Origin: Variovorax sp. PAMC28562 | Lineage (GTDB): Bacteria; Pseudomonadota; Gammaproteobacteria; Burkholderiales; Burkholderiaceae_C | Reading direction: 5' to 3' | Length of the DNA stretch: 64,000 nt | Assembly: GCF_014303735.1 (NCBI RefSeq) | Contig: NZ_CP060296.1 | Span: 2,863,501-2,927,500 of the forward strand | Position numbers and translations under genes: made by a program | Shown: positions 8,701 to 16,718 of the stretch, one piece after another | Layout: every line of letters begins with the position of its first letter | Numbering within the stretch: position 1 is the first letter of the stretch | Notes under the pieces: model-generated | Databases searched by the model: none | The model's input: only the letters and a program-made list of their open reading frames with translations | What the model was told of the DNA's origin: nothing

Positions 8701-11700
8701 TCAGCTTGCCGGCGTTGTCGACCGGCACGGGCGCATTGATGTTCAGGTCGCGTGACGCTCCGATGGTCACGTTGCCTTGCGAAGCTAGCGTGCCGTTCGG
8801 TTCGACGTTGACGTCACGGTAGCCGAGCACCACGAGGTTGCCGGTGCCGGTCGAGACCTTGATTGCGCCATCGCGCACCAGGGCGCCGTTGCCGAAAGTC
8901 GTCGCTGCCGGGTTGGTGAAGATGTTCAGGTCGGCGGCATCGCCTTGCGCATAGCTCGGGCCTGCGGTTGCGTGGGCCGGTCCCGAGTAGATGCGCAGGT
9001 CACCGGTGTTCGTCGACAGCGTGCCCGTGCCGTAGCCGATGTCCCAGCCGTTGCCGCTGGCCGAGTTGTTGCCCGTGCCGGCTGCCAGCTGGTTCAAGGT
9101 CGTCGGTCCGGTTTGCGTCCCGTTGAGCGTGTAGAACTGGCCTGACAAGTTGAGCGTCGTGTTGGTGCCGGCAACTGGGTTGCCGTAGTAATCGGCAGCC
9201 AGTGCGGCATTGACGGGAGTGTCGCCCGCCAGCGCGCCTGCCGTGCCGGTGGTCGCGATGGTCTGGTGCGCCGAGGTCGTGCCCGCACCCAGCGAGGTGT
9301 AGTTGGGCACGGTGCTGGCTGCAGCGGTCTGGTAGCCGCCGACGACATAGTCCTGGAGCCCTGAACCGGACCACGGCGTGGCATTGATGCCGGCAAGTTG
9401 GGTGGGAATCGGCGCGCCCTCCTTGACCAGCACGGGCGTGGCTGTCGGGATGAACGTCCCGACAGGAATCGGCTGGTACTGCTGTGCCAGCGGAAGTGGT
9501 GCGCCCAGTGCGTCGACGTTGCTGTAGTAGTACTGCAGCGCGCCACCGGCCGGCACGGTAAAGCCGCCGAGCGCGGCTTGCGTTGCCGTACGGATCGGGT
9601 TGCCACTGGCCGTCACGGTATCGAAGTCGAAGCTGGGCAACGCGCCGGCCGTGCCGTACGAGACTTGCTGCCCGCGGGTCAGCGTCGTACCGACAGGGAT
9701 GGCAACCCCGTTCAGGTCGAACAGGCCGGCGGGTGCCACCGTGTTGGCTTCGACCACCAGCACGCTGCGGAACACCGGCGTGATCAGGATCGGGCCTGCG
9801 CTGCGCAGCGTGACGGCGCCCAGGCCGTCCCCACCGGTCTCGCCGTAGACGCCGGTGTTGGTGTAGATCGAGTTGAGGTCTGCAACAACGGCGGTCGTTG
9901 CGCCTGGAGCGAGCGTTTTGCCATATTGCGCGTCTGCGTGGAAAGTGAGGCTGGCGCCGTTGGTGCGCGTCCAGTCGGTCGGCAGATCGATTTCGCCGCG
10001 GGCGTTGATCTCGATGTTGCCGGCCGCCGACGGATTTCGATCGAGCACCGTGACGTTGTCTTTTTCATTGACCACCAGCGTGGCGCCTGCGCCGGTTGCC
10101 GCAACCGACAGGACATTCGCGGCCATGTTCACCGCACTGTCCTTGCCTGCGATCAAGTAGAAACTGTTCGGAGTGGTGATGGTGTGGTTGCCGTTGCGAA
10201 TGCCGCCACCGCCGGCATCGATGCCACCGTCGCTGTAACCGATGAACGTGTTGCCGTTGGTGGTCACATCGTTGAGCAGGACCACATCGTTGGTGGCATT
10301 GGCCCGTTGCCTGATCATGAATGGGTAGTAGCCAACCGACGAGTACCAGGCCGGCTGCTCGACATGCAACGATTGACCGTTTTCCATCAACACTTCGGTT
10401 CCGTTAAAGCCGCTAATCCCGAAGCTTGCCATCGTTGGAATGGCCGGGTCGGCGTAGCCGAACGTCACACCGCCGGAGCCTGTGGAACTCAGTGCGCCGC
10501 TGTCGGCTCCTGCGCTTAAGGTCAAGCCCGCAGCACCGCCAAGTTGTGGATTCGTGCTGATGCGCAGAACTGGATTGTTCTCGAAAGTCAGTGTGCCGGT
10601 GTTCACATCGGTGTTGTTGTCGGCGATGCCAGTGGTGTTGTTATGCACACCCGCTGACAAGTGGACGGCATATGACGTGATGTCGGAGCGAACCACGATC
10701 GAAGAGGCTGAAAGTTGCACGATGCCGGGGAAGCTGTTGTCGAACGCAAGCCTTGAAATGGGGGCGTTCGCCATGGTGGTGAGGGTGCCAAATCCGTGAA
10801 TCCCGATGGCAGCGCCTGCAGTGCCGCCTGGTGTGATTGCGCCTAAATTCAGATTGGGCCGCGTTCCACCCGCGCCGATGCCGGAATTGAGCCAGATGTA
10901 CCTGCCGCCGAGATCGAGCGTCGCATCGCCGGGGCGATTGAATGTTCCTTCGTTGTTGCCACTGCCATCTCGTGTGGCAGTTTGTGTACTCACCAATGCT
11001 GGATTTCCGGGAAAGTTGGGAGATGCGGGCAAGTCAGCGAAAGCGCCCGCATTGATGCCGATCCTTCCGGCATAGATTCCTGTAAAAGCGGTTGGAACAG
11101 TGATGTTTCGTGCATTCACGTCATATGCGCCGCCTATGGTTTGGTAGGGCAGCGTGACATCGCGGAACCCTTCCAACGAAACGCCTCCTGGCATGGTCAG
11201 GTCACCGGGTCGAGTGGCAAACGACAGGTTGGCTGGAAGATCGACCCGCGCCTCGATTCCGGCCGAGGTAGCAGCGCCTGGGCCGCCGGGGTTGGCGCTG
11301 AACGAATTGCCCGCATAGTCCACCCCTGACGTCATGTACAGGTTGGCTCCGCCTGTCAGCGTGGTCGTGGCCGGGTTCATGAAACGCAGCAAGCCGGGCT
11401 GGCTGCGCGATCCGCCGGTCGTATATGCGTTTTGAACCGTAGCACCCGTGTCGTAGGCCGCAGCTTCCAGTTGGAGGACGCTTCCGAGCGACGTCAGACT
11501 CTGAGCAACGGAAATGTTGCGGCCTGTGACGTAAATGCCCAATCGTGCAGGATCTGTCGCCGTCAGGGCTTCGTTGATCGTGACATCCCTGAACCCATTC
11601 AGCGCGATCTGATCATGCGAACCGCTTGGCCCAGCGAGTTGCACACTGCCTTGAAGATCATTGCGAACGGTCCCGGCCAAGCCAGAAGCCAGATTCAGTT

Positions 11701-13891
11701 CCCCCACACCTGTGAAGGCAACGCTCGGGTTGATGAAGTTGATCAGCCCTTGTTGGTCATGCCAGCCCGATGCAACGTAGTTGTTCGATGCATCGAAACT
11801 CGCGGCGTTCAAGGTATTCGATTGGTCGCCCAGCGTTGTCGCCGAGATATTGATGGTCTTGGCATCGATGTCCAGCCGCCTGCCGGAACGGTTGGTGTCC
11901 AGGTTTACCGTGTCGAATCCGGAACTGAGGATGACGGCGGCGGTGCCCACTACATTGGTCGACATCGTTAGGTTGGTACGGTTGCCGCCGGCGTCCTTCC
12001 CGGAGTTGAGGACCAGCAGCTCGGTGCTGCTGACGGTGCCCGCGCCTCCGAACCGAATCACGCCGGTGCCCGATTGCCAGTTGCTGGTGTAGCGGTCACC
12101 TACGGAGTCCGATAGAAAGTAAGTCAAGGGTGCGACCGCGGCGGCGGCCAATATGGTCCGTCCGCTCTGCACTGCACTGTTGACATTGATGTCGCGCCCG
12201 GCGGCAGCCAATACCGATCCCACCGACACGTTGGCATTGAAGTTCACGTCCCTATTGGCCAAGAAGAAAATGCCGGGCGCAGCGGTTCCGGAATTGCTCA
12301 CCGCTGCATTCACGTTGATGTCGCGATCGGCTTGTAGATTCAAAACCGTGTTGGCTGTCGAGTTGTTTAGGTCAATGGCGTTGGCAATCGTGATGTCACC
12401 CACGCCGCCACTGCCGCCACTGGTCTTGACGGTGACGCTGGCGGTTTGCAATGCAGCCGTCAGCGTGCCGATATTCAGGTTGGAACTGGTGGCCGGGTCA
12501 TACGGGTTGGCGAAGGCGGTACTGTTCGCCGCATTGCTGATGGTGATGTCACTCGGGTCCAAAAGCAGTGTGCCGTTCTTTGCGTCTCGACCACCGCGCA
12601 GGTCGGCCGTGCCGTTGAACGCCAGCGTGCCCTTGCCCGACACTTCGGCGTCACCGCCGTTGCCGGTACCCGCGCCCTTGGCGCTGAGGTCGCCGTTGTA
12701 GCGCGTGGTGCCGTCAGCCCAGACCACGACGCGGCCGCCGTTGCCTTGTGCCGTTGCGTCGGCGTTGAGCTTGACGCCCTGGTCGACGTAGGTGGCTTGC
12801 GCATTCGCGATGTCGCCTTCCTTGCCCTGGAATCCGCCACCGACGCGGATGCTGCCGCCCGCCGTGGTGCCCGATGCGTCGAGCGTCGTGTTGCCGAAGA
12901 GGCCGGTGTGCGTGCCGGTCACGTCGATCTTGCCGCCCGTGCCGTTTGCGTTGGTTGCGGTCAGGCTGGCGTCGTGCAGTTCGACCGTGCCCTGGCCGAT
13001 GGCCACGATGCGAATCGAACCGTCGGCGTTGTTCTGCACGCCCGTGGCGCGGATCGTGCCGCTGGTGTTGATGGCCAGTGCGCCCAGGTTGTTGTTAACC
13101 GCGGCCAATTGCACTTGTGCTGCGTGCAACGCGCCGGCACTGGTCAGTTCACCGGCATCGCCGGCATGTGGCGTCACGTTGAATGTGCCGTTCGACAGCG
13201 TCACGTCGCTTGCCGCGACGAGGTTGATGGACGAGCCGGCCGTCAGGGCCGAACCTGCCGCCACGGTGAGCTTGGGCGCGATCAGCGTGATCGGGCCGCT
13301 GGCGCTTTCGATGCGGCCGAGCACGGTGATCTCACCGCCTTGCGCACCGCTGAAGTTGAGCGCGCCGCCCGCCATGAAGGCGCTGTCTGCGACGTTCTGG
13401 GTGCTGGCGACAAAGCCGCCATTCACGTTGACCAGGCCGTTGGCGCCGACGACGATGCCGTTCGGGTTGATCAAAAACACCTTGCCGTTGGCAAGCAGGC
13501 TGCCGTCGATCTGCGTCGGCAGGTTGCCGGTCACGCGATTGAGCAACGCGGCGTTGACGCCCGGCTGATTGATCTGAACGGTCTGGCCGTTGCCGATGCC
13601 GAAACCTTGCCAGTTGATGATCGCGCGGTTGGTGGTCTGGTTGATCGTGGTGAGGTTGCCGCCACCGTTGATGGTGGCACTGCCATTGACGACTTGTCCG
13701 CCGAAGGGCGCCGCCATAGCACCGCTGCACAGAAGACCGACTGCCAATGCGATCGCGGCGATGCGAACGATGCCGCCACCGCCTTCGGTGCTGCCACTGG
13801 CGCCTTTGGTGTGCGACGTGGCGGTTTCGCTGACGGCGACGAACTGGCCGCGGGTCTTGCTGAAAATGACGCGATGGATGTGCTTGTTCAT
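5768..13891 (-). CDS. Giant two-partner-secretion exoprotein (TpsA) with C-terminal OmpA-like domain
   Basis: 2707 aa. It begins with an extended signal peptide region (MNKHIHRVIFSKTRGQFVAV) and a hydrophobic core ending near AMAAPFGG (about residue 62), then a filamentous-haemagglutinin N-terminal TPS domain (about 63-210) with INWQGFGIG, ALLNRVTG and FLINPNGIVVG motifs. A Gly/Asn/Thr-rich beta-helical passenger of over 2000 residues follows, with repeated DINVNAAV-like and GNLT-like segments. After a proline-rich linker (about 2440-2480) the last 120 residues are OmpA-like: GHADRLGTASYN and LSKKRADTV, with the peptidoglycan-binding Asp and Arg at about 2631 and 2646. By eye the mature passenger has no cysteine, while four occur in the C-terminal region. 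TPS exoproteins are secreted by a cognate TpsB, encoded 30 bp upstream. The OmpA tail suggests the C-terminus stays in the periplasm bound to peptidoglycan (inference). Confidence 0.92.
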   Translation of the reverse strand: MNKHIHRVIFSKTRGQFVAVSETATSHTKGASGSTEGGGGIVRIAAIALAVGLLCSGAMAAPFGGQVVNGSATINGGGNLTTINQTTNRAIINWQGFGIGNGQTVQINQPGVNAALLNRVTGNLPTQIDGSLLANGKVFLINPNGIVVGANGLVNVNGGFVASTQNVADSAFMAGGALNFSGAQGGEITVLGRIESASGPITLIAPKLTVAAGSALTAGSSINLVAASDVTLSNGTFNVTPHAGDAGELTSAGALHAAQVQLAAVNNNLGALAINTSGTIRATGVQNNADGSIRIVAIGQGTVELHDASLTATNANGTGGKIDVTGTHTGLFGNTTLDASGTTAGGSIRVGGGFQGKEGDIANAQATYVDQGVKLNADATAQGNGGRVVVWADGTTRYNGDLSAKGAGTGNGGDAEVSGKGTLAFNGTADLRGGRDAKNGTLLLDPSDITISNAANSTAFANPYDPATSSNLNIGTLTAALQTASVTVKTSGGSGGVGDITIANAIDLNNSTANTVLNLQADRDINVNAAVSNSGTAAPGIFFLANRDVNFNANVSVGSVLAAAGRDINVNSAVQSGRTILAAAAVAPLTYFLSDSVGDRYTSNWQSGTGVIRFGGAGTVSSTELLVLNSGKDAGGNRTNLTMSTNVVGTAAVILSSGFDTVNLDTNRSGRRLDIDAKTINISATTLGDQSNTLNAASFDASNNYVASGWHDQQGLINFINPSVAFTGVGELNLASGLAGTVRNDLQGSVQLAGPSGSHDQIALNGFRDVTINEALTATDPARLGIYVTGRNISVAQSLTSLGSVLQLEAAAYDTGATVQNAYTTGGSRSQPGLLRFMNPATTTLTGGANLYMTSGVDYAGNSFSANPGGPGAATSAGIEARVDLPANLSFATRPGDLTMPGGVSLEGFRDVTLPYQTIGGAYDVNARNITVPTAFTGIYAGRIGINAGAFADLPASPNFPGNPALVSTQTATRDGSGNNEGTFNRPGDATLDLGGRYIWLNSGIGAGGTRPNLNLGAITPGGTAGAAIGIHGFGTLTTMANAPISRLAFDNSFPGIVQLSASSIVVRSDITSYAVHLSAGVHNNTTGIADNNTDVNTGTLTFENNPVLRISTNPQLGGAAGLTLSAGADSGALSSTGSGGVTFGYADPAIPTMASFGISGFNGTEVLMENGQSLHVEQPAWYSSVGYYPFMIRQRANATNDVVLLNDVTTNGNTFIGYSDGGIDAGGGGIRNGNHTITTPNSFYLIAGKDSAVNMAANVLSVAATGAGATLVVNEKDNVTVLDRNPSAAGNIEINARGEIDLPTDWTRTNGASLTFHADAQYGKTLAPGATTAVVADLNSIYTNTGVYGETGGDGLGAVTLRSAGPILITPVFRSVLVVEANTVAPAGLFDLNGVAIPVGTTLTRGQQVSYGTAGALPSFDFDTVTASGNPIRTATQAALGGFTVPAGGALQYYYSNVDALGAPLPLAQQYQPIPVGTFIPTATPVLVKEGAPIPTQLAGINATPWSGSGLQDYVVGGYQTAAASTVPNYTSLGAGTTSAHQTIATTGTAGALAGDTPVNAALAADYYGNPVAGTNTTLNLSGQFYTLNGTQTGPTTLNQLAAGTGNNSASGNGWDIGYGTGTLSTNTGDLRIYSGPAHATAGPSYAQGDAADLNIFTNPAATTFGNGALVRDGAIKVSTGTGNLVVLGYRDVNVEPNGTLASQGNVTIGASRDLNINAPVPVDNAGKLTTLIAGNMITASQTIGTAGTGNLMLVAGGGVKVNTNVAVISGSLQDSTPRTGVLAGGQTPTGTFAVTNTGALIVGGPQTNNEVNDITFDGTRGIVYNATTPLTRAGIVSSTAVGSKAPAFGNIAVATRSGNLTIDQHLDSTTTGGTISLTGAQDVVFNALSTDSAKSTHAQTTGTVNVTAVGGSIVNASGLGGAGQEQVIGNVANLQAGTAIGGGIIDNTATGFNNVNDLNLNVLTLTAKASAGDAVLWNRGAVDMAGASGASGYFGINAGGLIQQNAAATLTAANAEFDTMRDTTIGVVDLRNRTALNIAGTNLSGGNYTATSESAGVAMTAGSTLNANGNVTLNGAPVDTSLGTVHAAGLVTLNGSVIGTLPGNSSALAIVGTTATVTAYGSGKDFDLYSVLSPAVLAQLTTLGVTDVVVNLGNKSTGYSVAQLTGNAILVNNTGNVVSGGWTVRTGPAAITTPATGVQQYNLTDTGGAVNLGAMNATVNAALGSGYAAGSQASPIVAAVSTLNTASGFDTNKGSNVTLLNTTSSGVYSVKDANDVTINSTASINAGYIRGNNDVALIAGSTSNGNLTTSGALYAGSDLIGVAGNSVVLNGGTSITAANGNVTLVADETAGKAPGAGQFINNVPGLNIHANSGNVAIYAVAGGAVPAGYTQVPTQVAFNGLQANGVTLSEAQPFEQWNQSYQADTGGRSYVPGTGIGSAPHVRYKQVLAVAPPAPPATPGAAFEFPPTSLRIPRPLPAAPSILPTLQAAMWVQTPEDGGCAWADQYGRRYMPGEYGPESYFAVPTYLAGSLNGREIEGASAAPCNVVAKPYFPVVANPEITLEVVVARPGPGAIETHRVSIGADGLFRFDRSDMRDLLPEGKAKIERLANEIRSGFVSIVGIKVIGHADRLGTASYNLPLSKKRADTVRALLMQNGLDGKVITTEGRGEAEPVMVCTGTEATAALTKCLQPNRRVTVDLTAQAGR

Positions 13892-13921
13892 GATCTTGGT
13901 CTCAATAAATTTGGGGGGTGT

Positions 13922-15787
13922 TCAGAAAGCGACCTGCAAGGAGCCGTTCCACAGCCACTTGCGGTCGTTGTCCATGCCGAAGTGGCGGCGCGCGATGTCG
14001 AAGCGCAAGAACGAGTGCTTCGACGTTTCGACGCGGAACCCCACGCCATGCGAGACCAGGTTGAACTGGCTGCCCGTCTTGTTCAGGTCGACGTTGTATT
14101 CCCGCGTGGCGTTCCAGCTGCGGCCGGCATCGAGGAATGCGAGCGCGTACCAGAAGGCCGTCTGGTTACCGAGCGTGAAGCTCTGGCGCGGGCTTTGAAG
14201 CTCCAGTGAGCCGGTGATGCCGGCGTCGGCGGTCAGCGTGTCGTTGTAGTAGCCGCGTACGCCACCCATGCCGGAGAGCGTCATGCGTTCGCTCGAGATA
14301 AGCGGCTTGCGTGCCAGTTGGCCATTGAGCGTGGCGCCGATCGACCAGTCGCCCGGTAATGCGAAGCTGCGGTTGTAGTTGCCGTTCAGGCGCCAGTAGC
14401 TCGAACTCGCGTTGGTGCGTGCGGCGTCGAAGGTTCGATCGTCATTGCGATCGACCACACCACCAGGCGACAGCGTCAGCCGCGTGTAGACCTGGCTCGC
14501 GCCCATGCTGTCTTGCCAGGCGCCGCGCCACGCGGCGTAGCCCTGCAGCACCTTGGGTGCGACGTTGGAGACCTGCTCCTGGTTGAAGGCCAACGCATTG
14601 CCGATTCGCTTGTATTCGGCGCCGAACGATGTCTCGCTCGCCATGTTCTTGCCCCAGTCGAGCCAGCCCGGCACAGTGAGTTGCGGCACCAGCCATTCGA
14701 GGCTCGCGATCTGGTTGTCGCCATTGGCGCGGAAGGCGCCTTGTTCGAGCAGCACATCGCTCTTCGACAAGTCCAGACGCGCGGTCAGGCGTTGCCTGTT
14801 CTCGAGCGGTATCTGGTAAGCCAGACTGTGGTTGTGGAATGCGCTGTAGTCGCCGGCGGTCGTCAGCGTGTAGTCGAACTCATGATCGAACTTGCCGAGA
14901 AAGTTGCCGACGTTGACGCCTGCGTGGTAGCGGCCCTGGCCGGTGACGCGCGTGCCGCCGTTGTCGGCGCCGACGAAGTAGCGCACCGGCTTGTCGTCGG
15001 CGGTGTTCAGCACCAGGTCGGTGGTGCCCGCTGCGGCGCCGGGCTTGAACTCCGGTACGGCGGTGTAGTGCCAGCTGCTCTGGCTGTTGAGCTGTGCGAG
15101 GTCGTCTGCGATGACCTTCAGGTCGACCGGTTGACCGGCTTGCAGGCGAACGCGGCAAGTGAAGTCGTTGGCGTCGTGGTATTTCTGTCCGACGGCTGTG
15201 ACGTTGCCAAGCAGTGCGGGCCGTACGACGACGACAAGAATGCCATCGCTGGTGACTTGTTCCGGGAAGAACACATCGGCAAGGTAGCGGCCTTGCTCGT
15301 TGATGAGCTTGACCACTTCGGTTACGACACCTTGCGTGAGCGTGGCGTCGACCGGGCGCCCGATGAAGTCAGTTACACGGGCGCGCAACAAATCCGTTGG
15401 CAGGAGTTCAGTGGACACCGCGCTCTTGACGCGGGCGGCAGCTGCTTCGGTCGTTGCAACTTGAACCAGCTGGGCACGAAGCGCTTGCACTTCTCCGGCG
15501 GATTGCGTCGACATGGTGACCGCTGGCACCGCATCGGCGCTGGGCCGGCACAGAGCGCGTGCAGCTGCGGCAGTTGCCGTCGGTGAGCTCACCTCGGCAC
15601 GTTCTTGCGTCACGAACAGCAGGCCACGCAGCACGGGTGCCTTGCGCGCAACTTGCGATGCAGCAGACTCGGCCGCTGCTTTCGTTTTGTCGGGCACGGC
15701 TTGCGCTTGTGCGCCCCCGGCGCAGGCCGCGGCCAGGCTCAAGGCCAGCAGGGATGAAGTTCCAAAAATATGCATGGTGGTTCTCAC
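13922..15787 (-). CDS. ShlB/FhaC-family TpsB outer-membrane transporter
   Basis: 621 aa. A signal peptide ends near AGGAQAQA (about residue 29). An unusually long Ala-rich N-terminal segment (about 30-130) precedes a POTRA-type region (about 130-260: LPTDLLRARVTDFIGRPV, YLADVFFPEQ). The rest is a beta-barrel with the conserved Omp85/TpsB loop motif SGMGGVRGY (about residue 505) and a C-terminal phenylalanine (LQVAF) recognised by the BAM complex. TpsB proteins export their TpsA partner through the outer membrane. It is directly upstream of the giant exoprotein and divergent from the response regulator gene. It is longer than many FhaC homologues because of the N-terminal extension. Confidence 0.92.
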   Translation of the reverse strand: MRTTMHIFGTSSLLALSLAAACAGGAQAQAVPDKTKAAAESAASQVARKAPVLRGLLFVTQERAEVSSPTATAAAARALCRPSADAVPAVTMSTQSAGEVQALRAQLVQVATTEAAAARVKSAVSTELLPTDLLRARVTDFIGRPVDATLTQGVVTEVVKLINEQGRYLADVFFPEQVTSDGILVVVVRPALLGNVTAVGQKYHDANDFTCRVRLQAGQPVDLKVIADDLAQLNSQSSWHYTAVPEFKPGAAAGTTDLVLNTADDKPVRYFVGADNGGTRVTGQGRYHAGVNVGNFLGKFDHEFDYTLTTAGDYSAFHNHSLAYQIPLENRQRLTARLDLSKSDVLLEQGAFRANGDNQIASLEWLVPQLTVPGWLDWGKNMASETSFGAEYKRIGNALAFNQEQVSNVAPKVLQGYAAWRGAWQDSMGASQVYTRLTLSPGGVVDRNDDRTFDAARTNASSSYWRLNGNYNRSFALPGDWSIGATLNGQLARKPLISSERMTLSGMGGVRGYYNDTLTADAGITGSLELQSPRQSFTLGNQTAFWYALAFLDAGRSWNATREYNVDLNKTGSQFNLVSHGVGFRVETSKHSFLRFDIARRHFGMDNDRKWLWNGSLQVAF

Positions 15788-15889
15788 TGAGAGTGGCGCT
15801 TGCCACGGTGTGTTGTTCGACGCATTCGTTGTGCGGTGTCGCAGTGTCTGGATGTATCGATCTATCAGCGCGTGAACTAATGCGGCCTC

Positions 15890-15910
15890 GGTGAGTGCTG
15901 GTGAGTGATT
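15890..15910. promoter_or_regulatory. Direct repeat, possible response-regulator binding site
   Basis: Two copies of GGTGAGTG with a 10-bp period in the 196-bp divergent region between tpsB and the OmpR-type regulator. Direct repeats of about 10-11 bp are typical of OmpR/PhoB-family sites. Only the repeat itself is seen; binding is inferred. Confidence 0.3.
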
Positions 15911-15983
15911 TCACAATTGCGACGAACTTCCGCTATGTGAACGGTGACTTATCTCCGTTTTGCGTTGAGTTGCCGATGCAAAA

Positions 15984-16718
15984 ATGACTTTTATGCGCAT
16001 TGCCCTTCTCGAAGACGACCCATCCCAGTTGGTTCACCTCGCCACCACACTGGAGATGCAGTTGAGCGAGCGCGGTCTGTCTGTTCGCTGTGTGATGTTC
16101 CAATCCGGCCGCGCATTGCTCGAGGCAACGCGCACCGACACCTTCGATCTCATGGTGCTCGACTGGTCGGTGCCGGACCTCGACGGCATGGCGCTGTTGC
16201 GGCTGGTGCGGCGTACCGGTGGCCTCACGATGCCCATCCTCATGCTCAGTTCACGCGGGCGCGAGCAGGAGGTGAGTGCGGCATTGGCCGAGGGCGCCGA
16301 CGACTATGTGGTCAAGCCTTTTCGACCACATGAATTGAGCGCTCGGATCTATCGACTGCTTGCGCCTTTCAGAACCAGCGAAAACGAGGGGCTGCAATGG
16401 GGGCGATGGACTTTCAACGTCGGCGCGGCGAGTGTGCAATACGCGGGCGCAGCCGAGCTCATCGAACTGCGTCCGTCGGAATCGAAACTGGCACTGGCAC
16501 TGTTTCGACACTCTGGACGCGCGGTATCGCGTGACTATCTTCTCGAAGTCTGCGGACTGGCGGATGATCTTTCCGGGTTGCGCGCACTCGAAACCCGTAT
16601 CTACCGTCTTCGCCAGAAACTTGCACTCAACCAGAAGAGCGACACGCGAATCCAGGCCGTCTACGGCATTGGCTATCGGCTCGATGTCGACGACTTCGTT
16701 GGGACACCCGCTCAATGA
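15984..16718 (+). CDS. OmpR-family response regulator
   Basis: 244 aa. The N-terminal receiver is canonical: acidic pocket E10-D11-D12, phospho-acceptor Asp60 (LMVLDWSVPD) and Lys111 in VVKPF. The C-terminal winged-helix domain (about 140-238) has ALETRIYRLRQKL and the YGIGYRL end. An alternative start three codons downstream (MRIALLEDD) is equally usual for the family. Its last four bases overlap the FecR gene start (ATGA), so the two are co-translated. It is divergent from tpsB. The likely phosphodonor is the CHASE2 kinase at the other end of the locus, since no other kinase is nearby; that pairing is inferred. Confidence 0.92.
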   Translation: MTFMRIALLEDDPSQLVHLATTLEMQLSERGLSVRCVMFQSGRALLEATRTDTFDLMVLDWSVPDLDGMALLRLVRRTGGLTMPILMLSSRGREQEVSAALAEGADDYVVKPFRPHELSARIYRLLAPFRTSENEGLQWGRWTFNVGAASVQYAGAAELIELRPSESKLALALFRHSGRAVSRDYLLEVCGLADDLSGLRALETRIYRLRQKLALNQKSDTRIQAVYGIGYRLDVDDFVGTPAQ

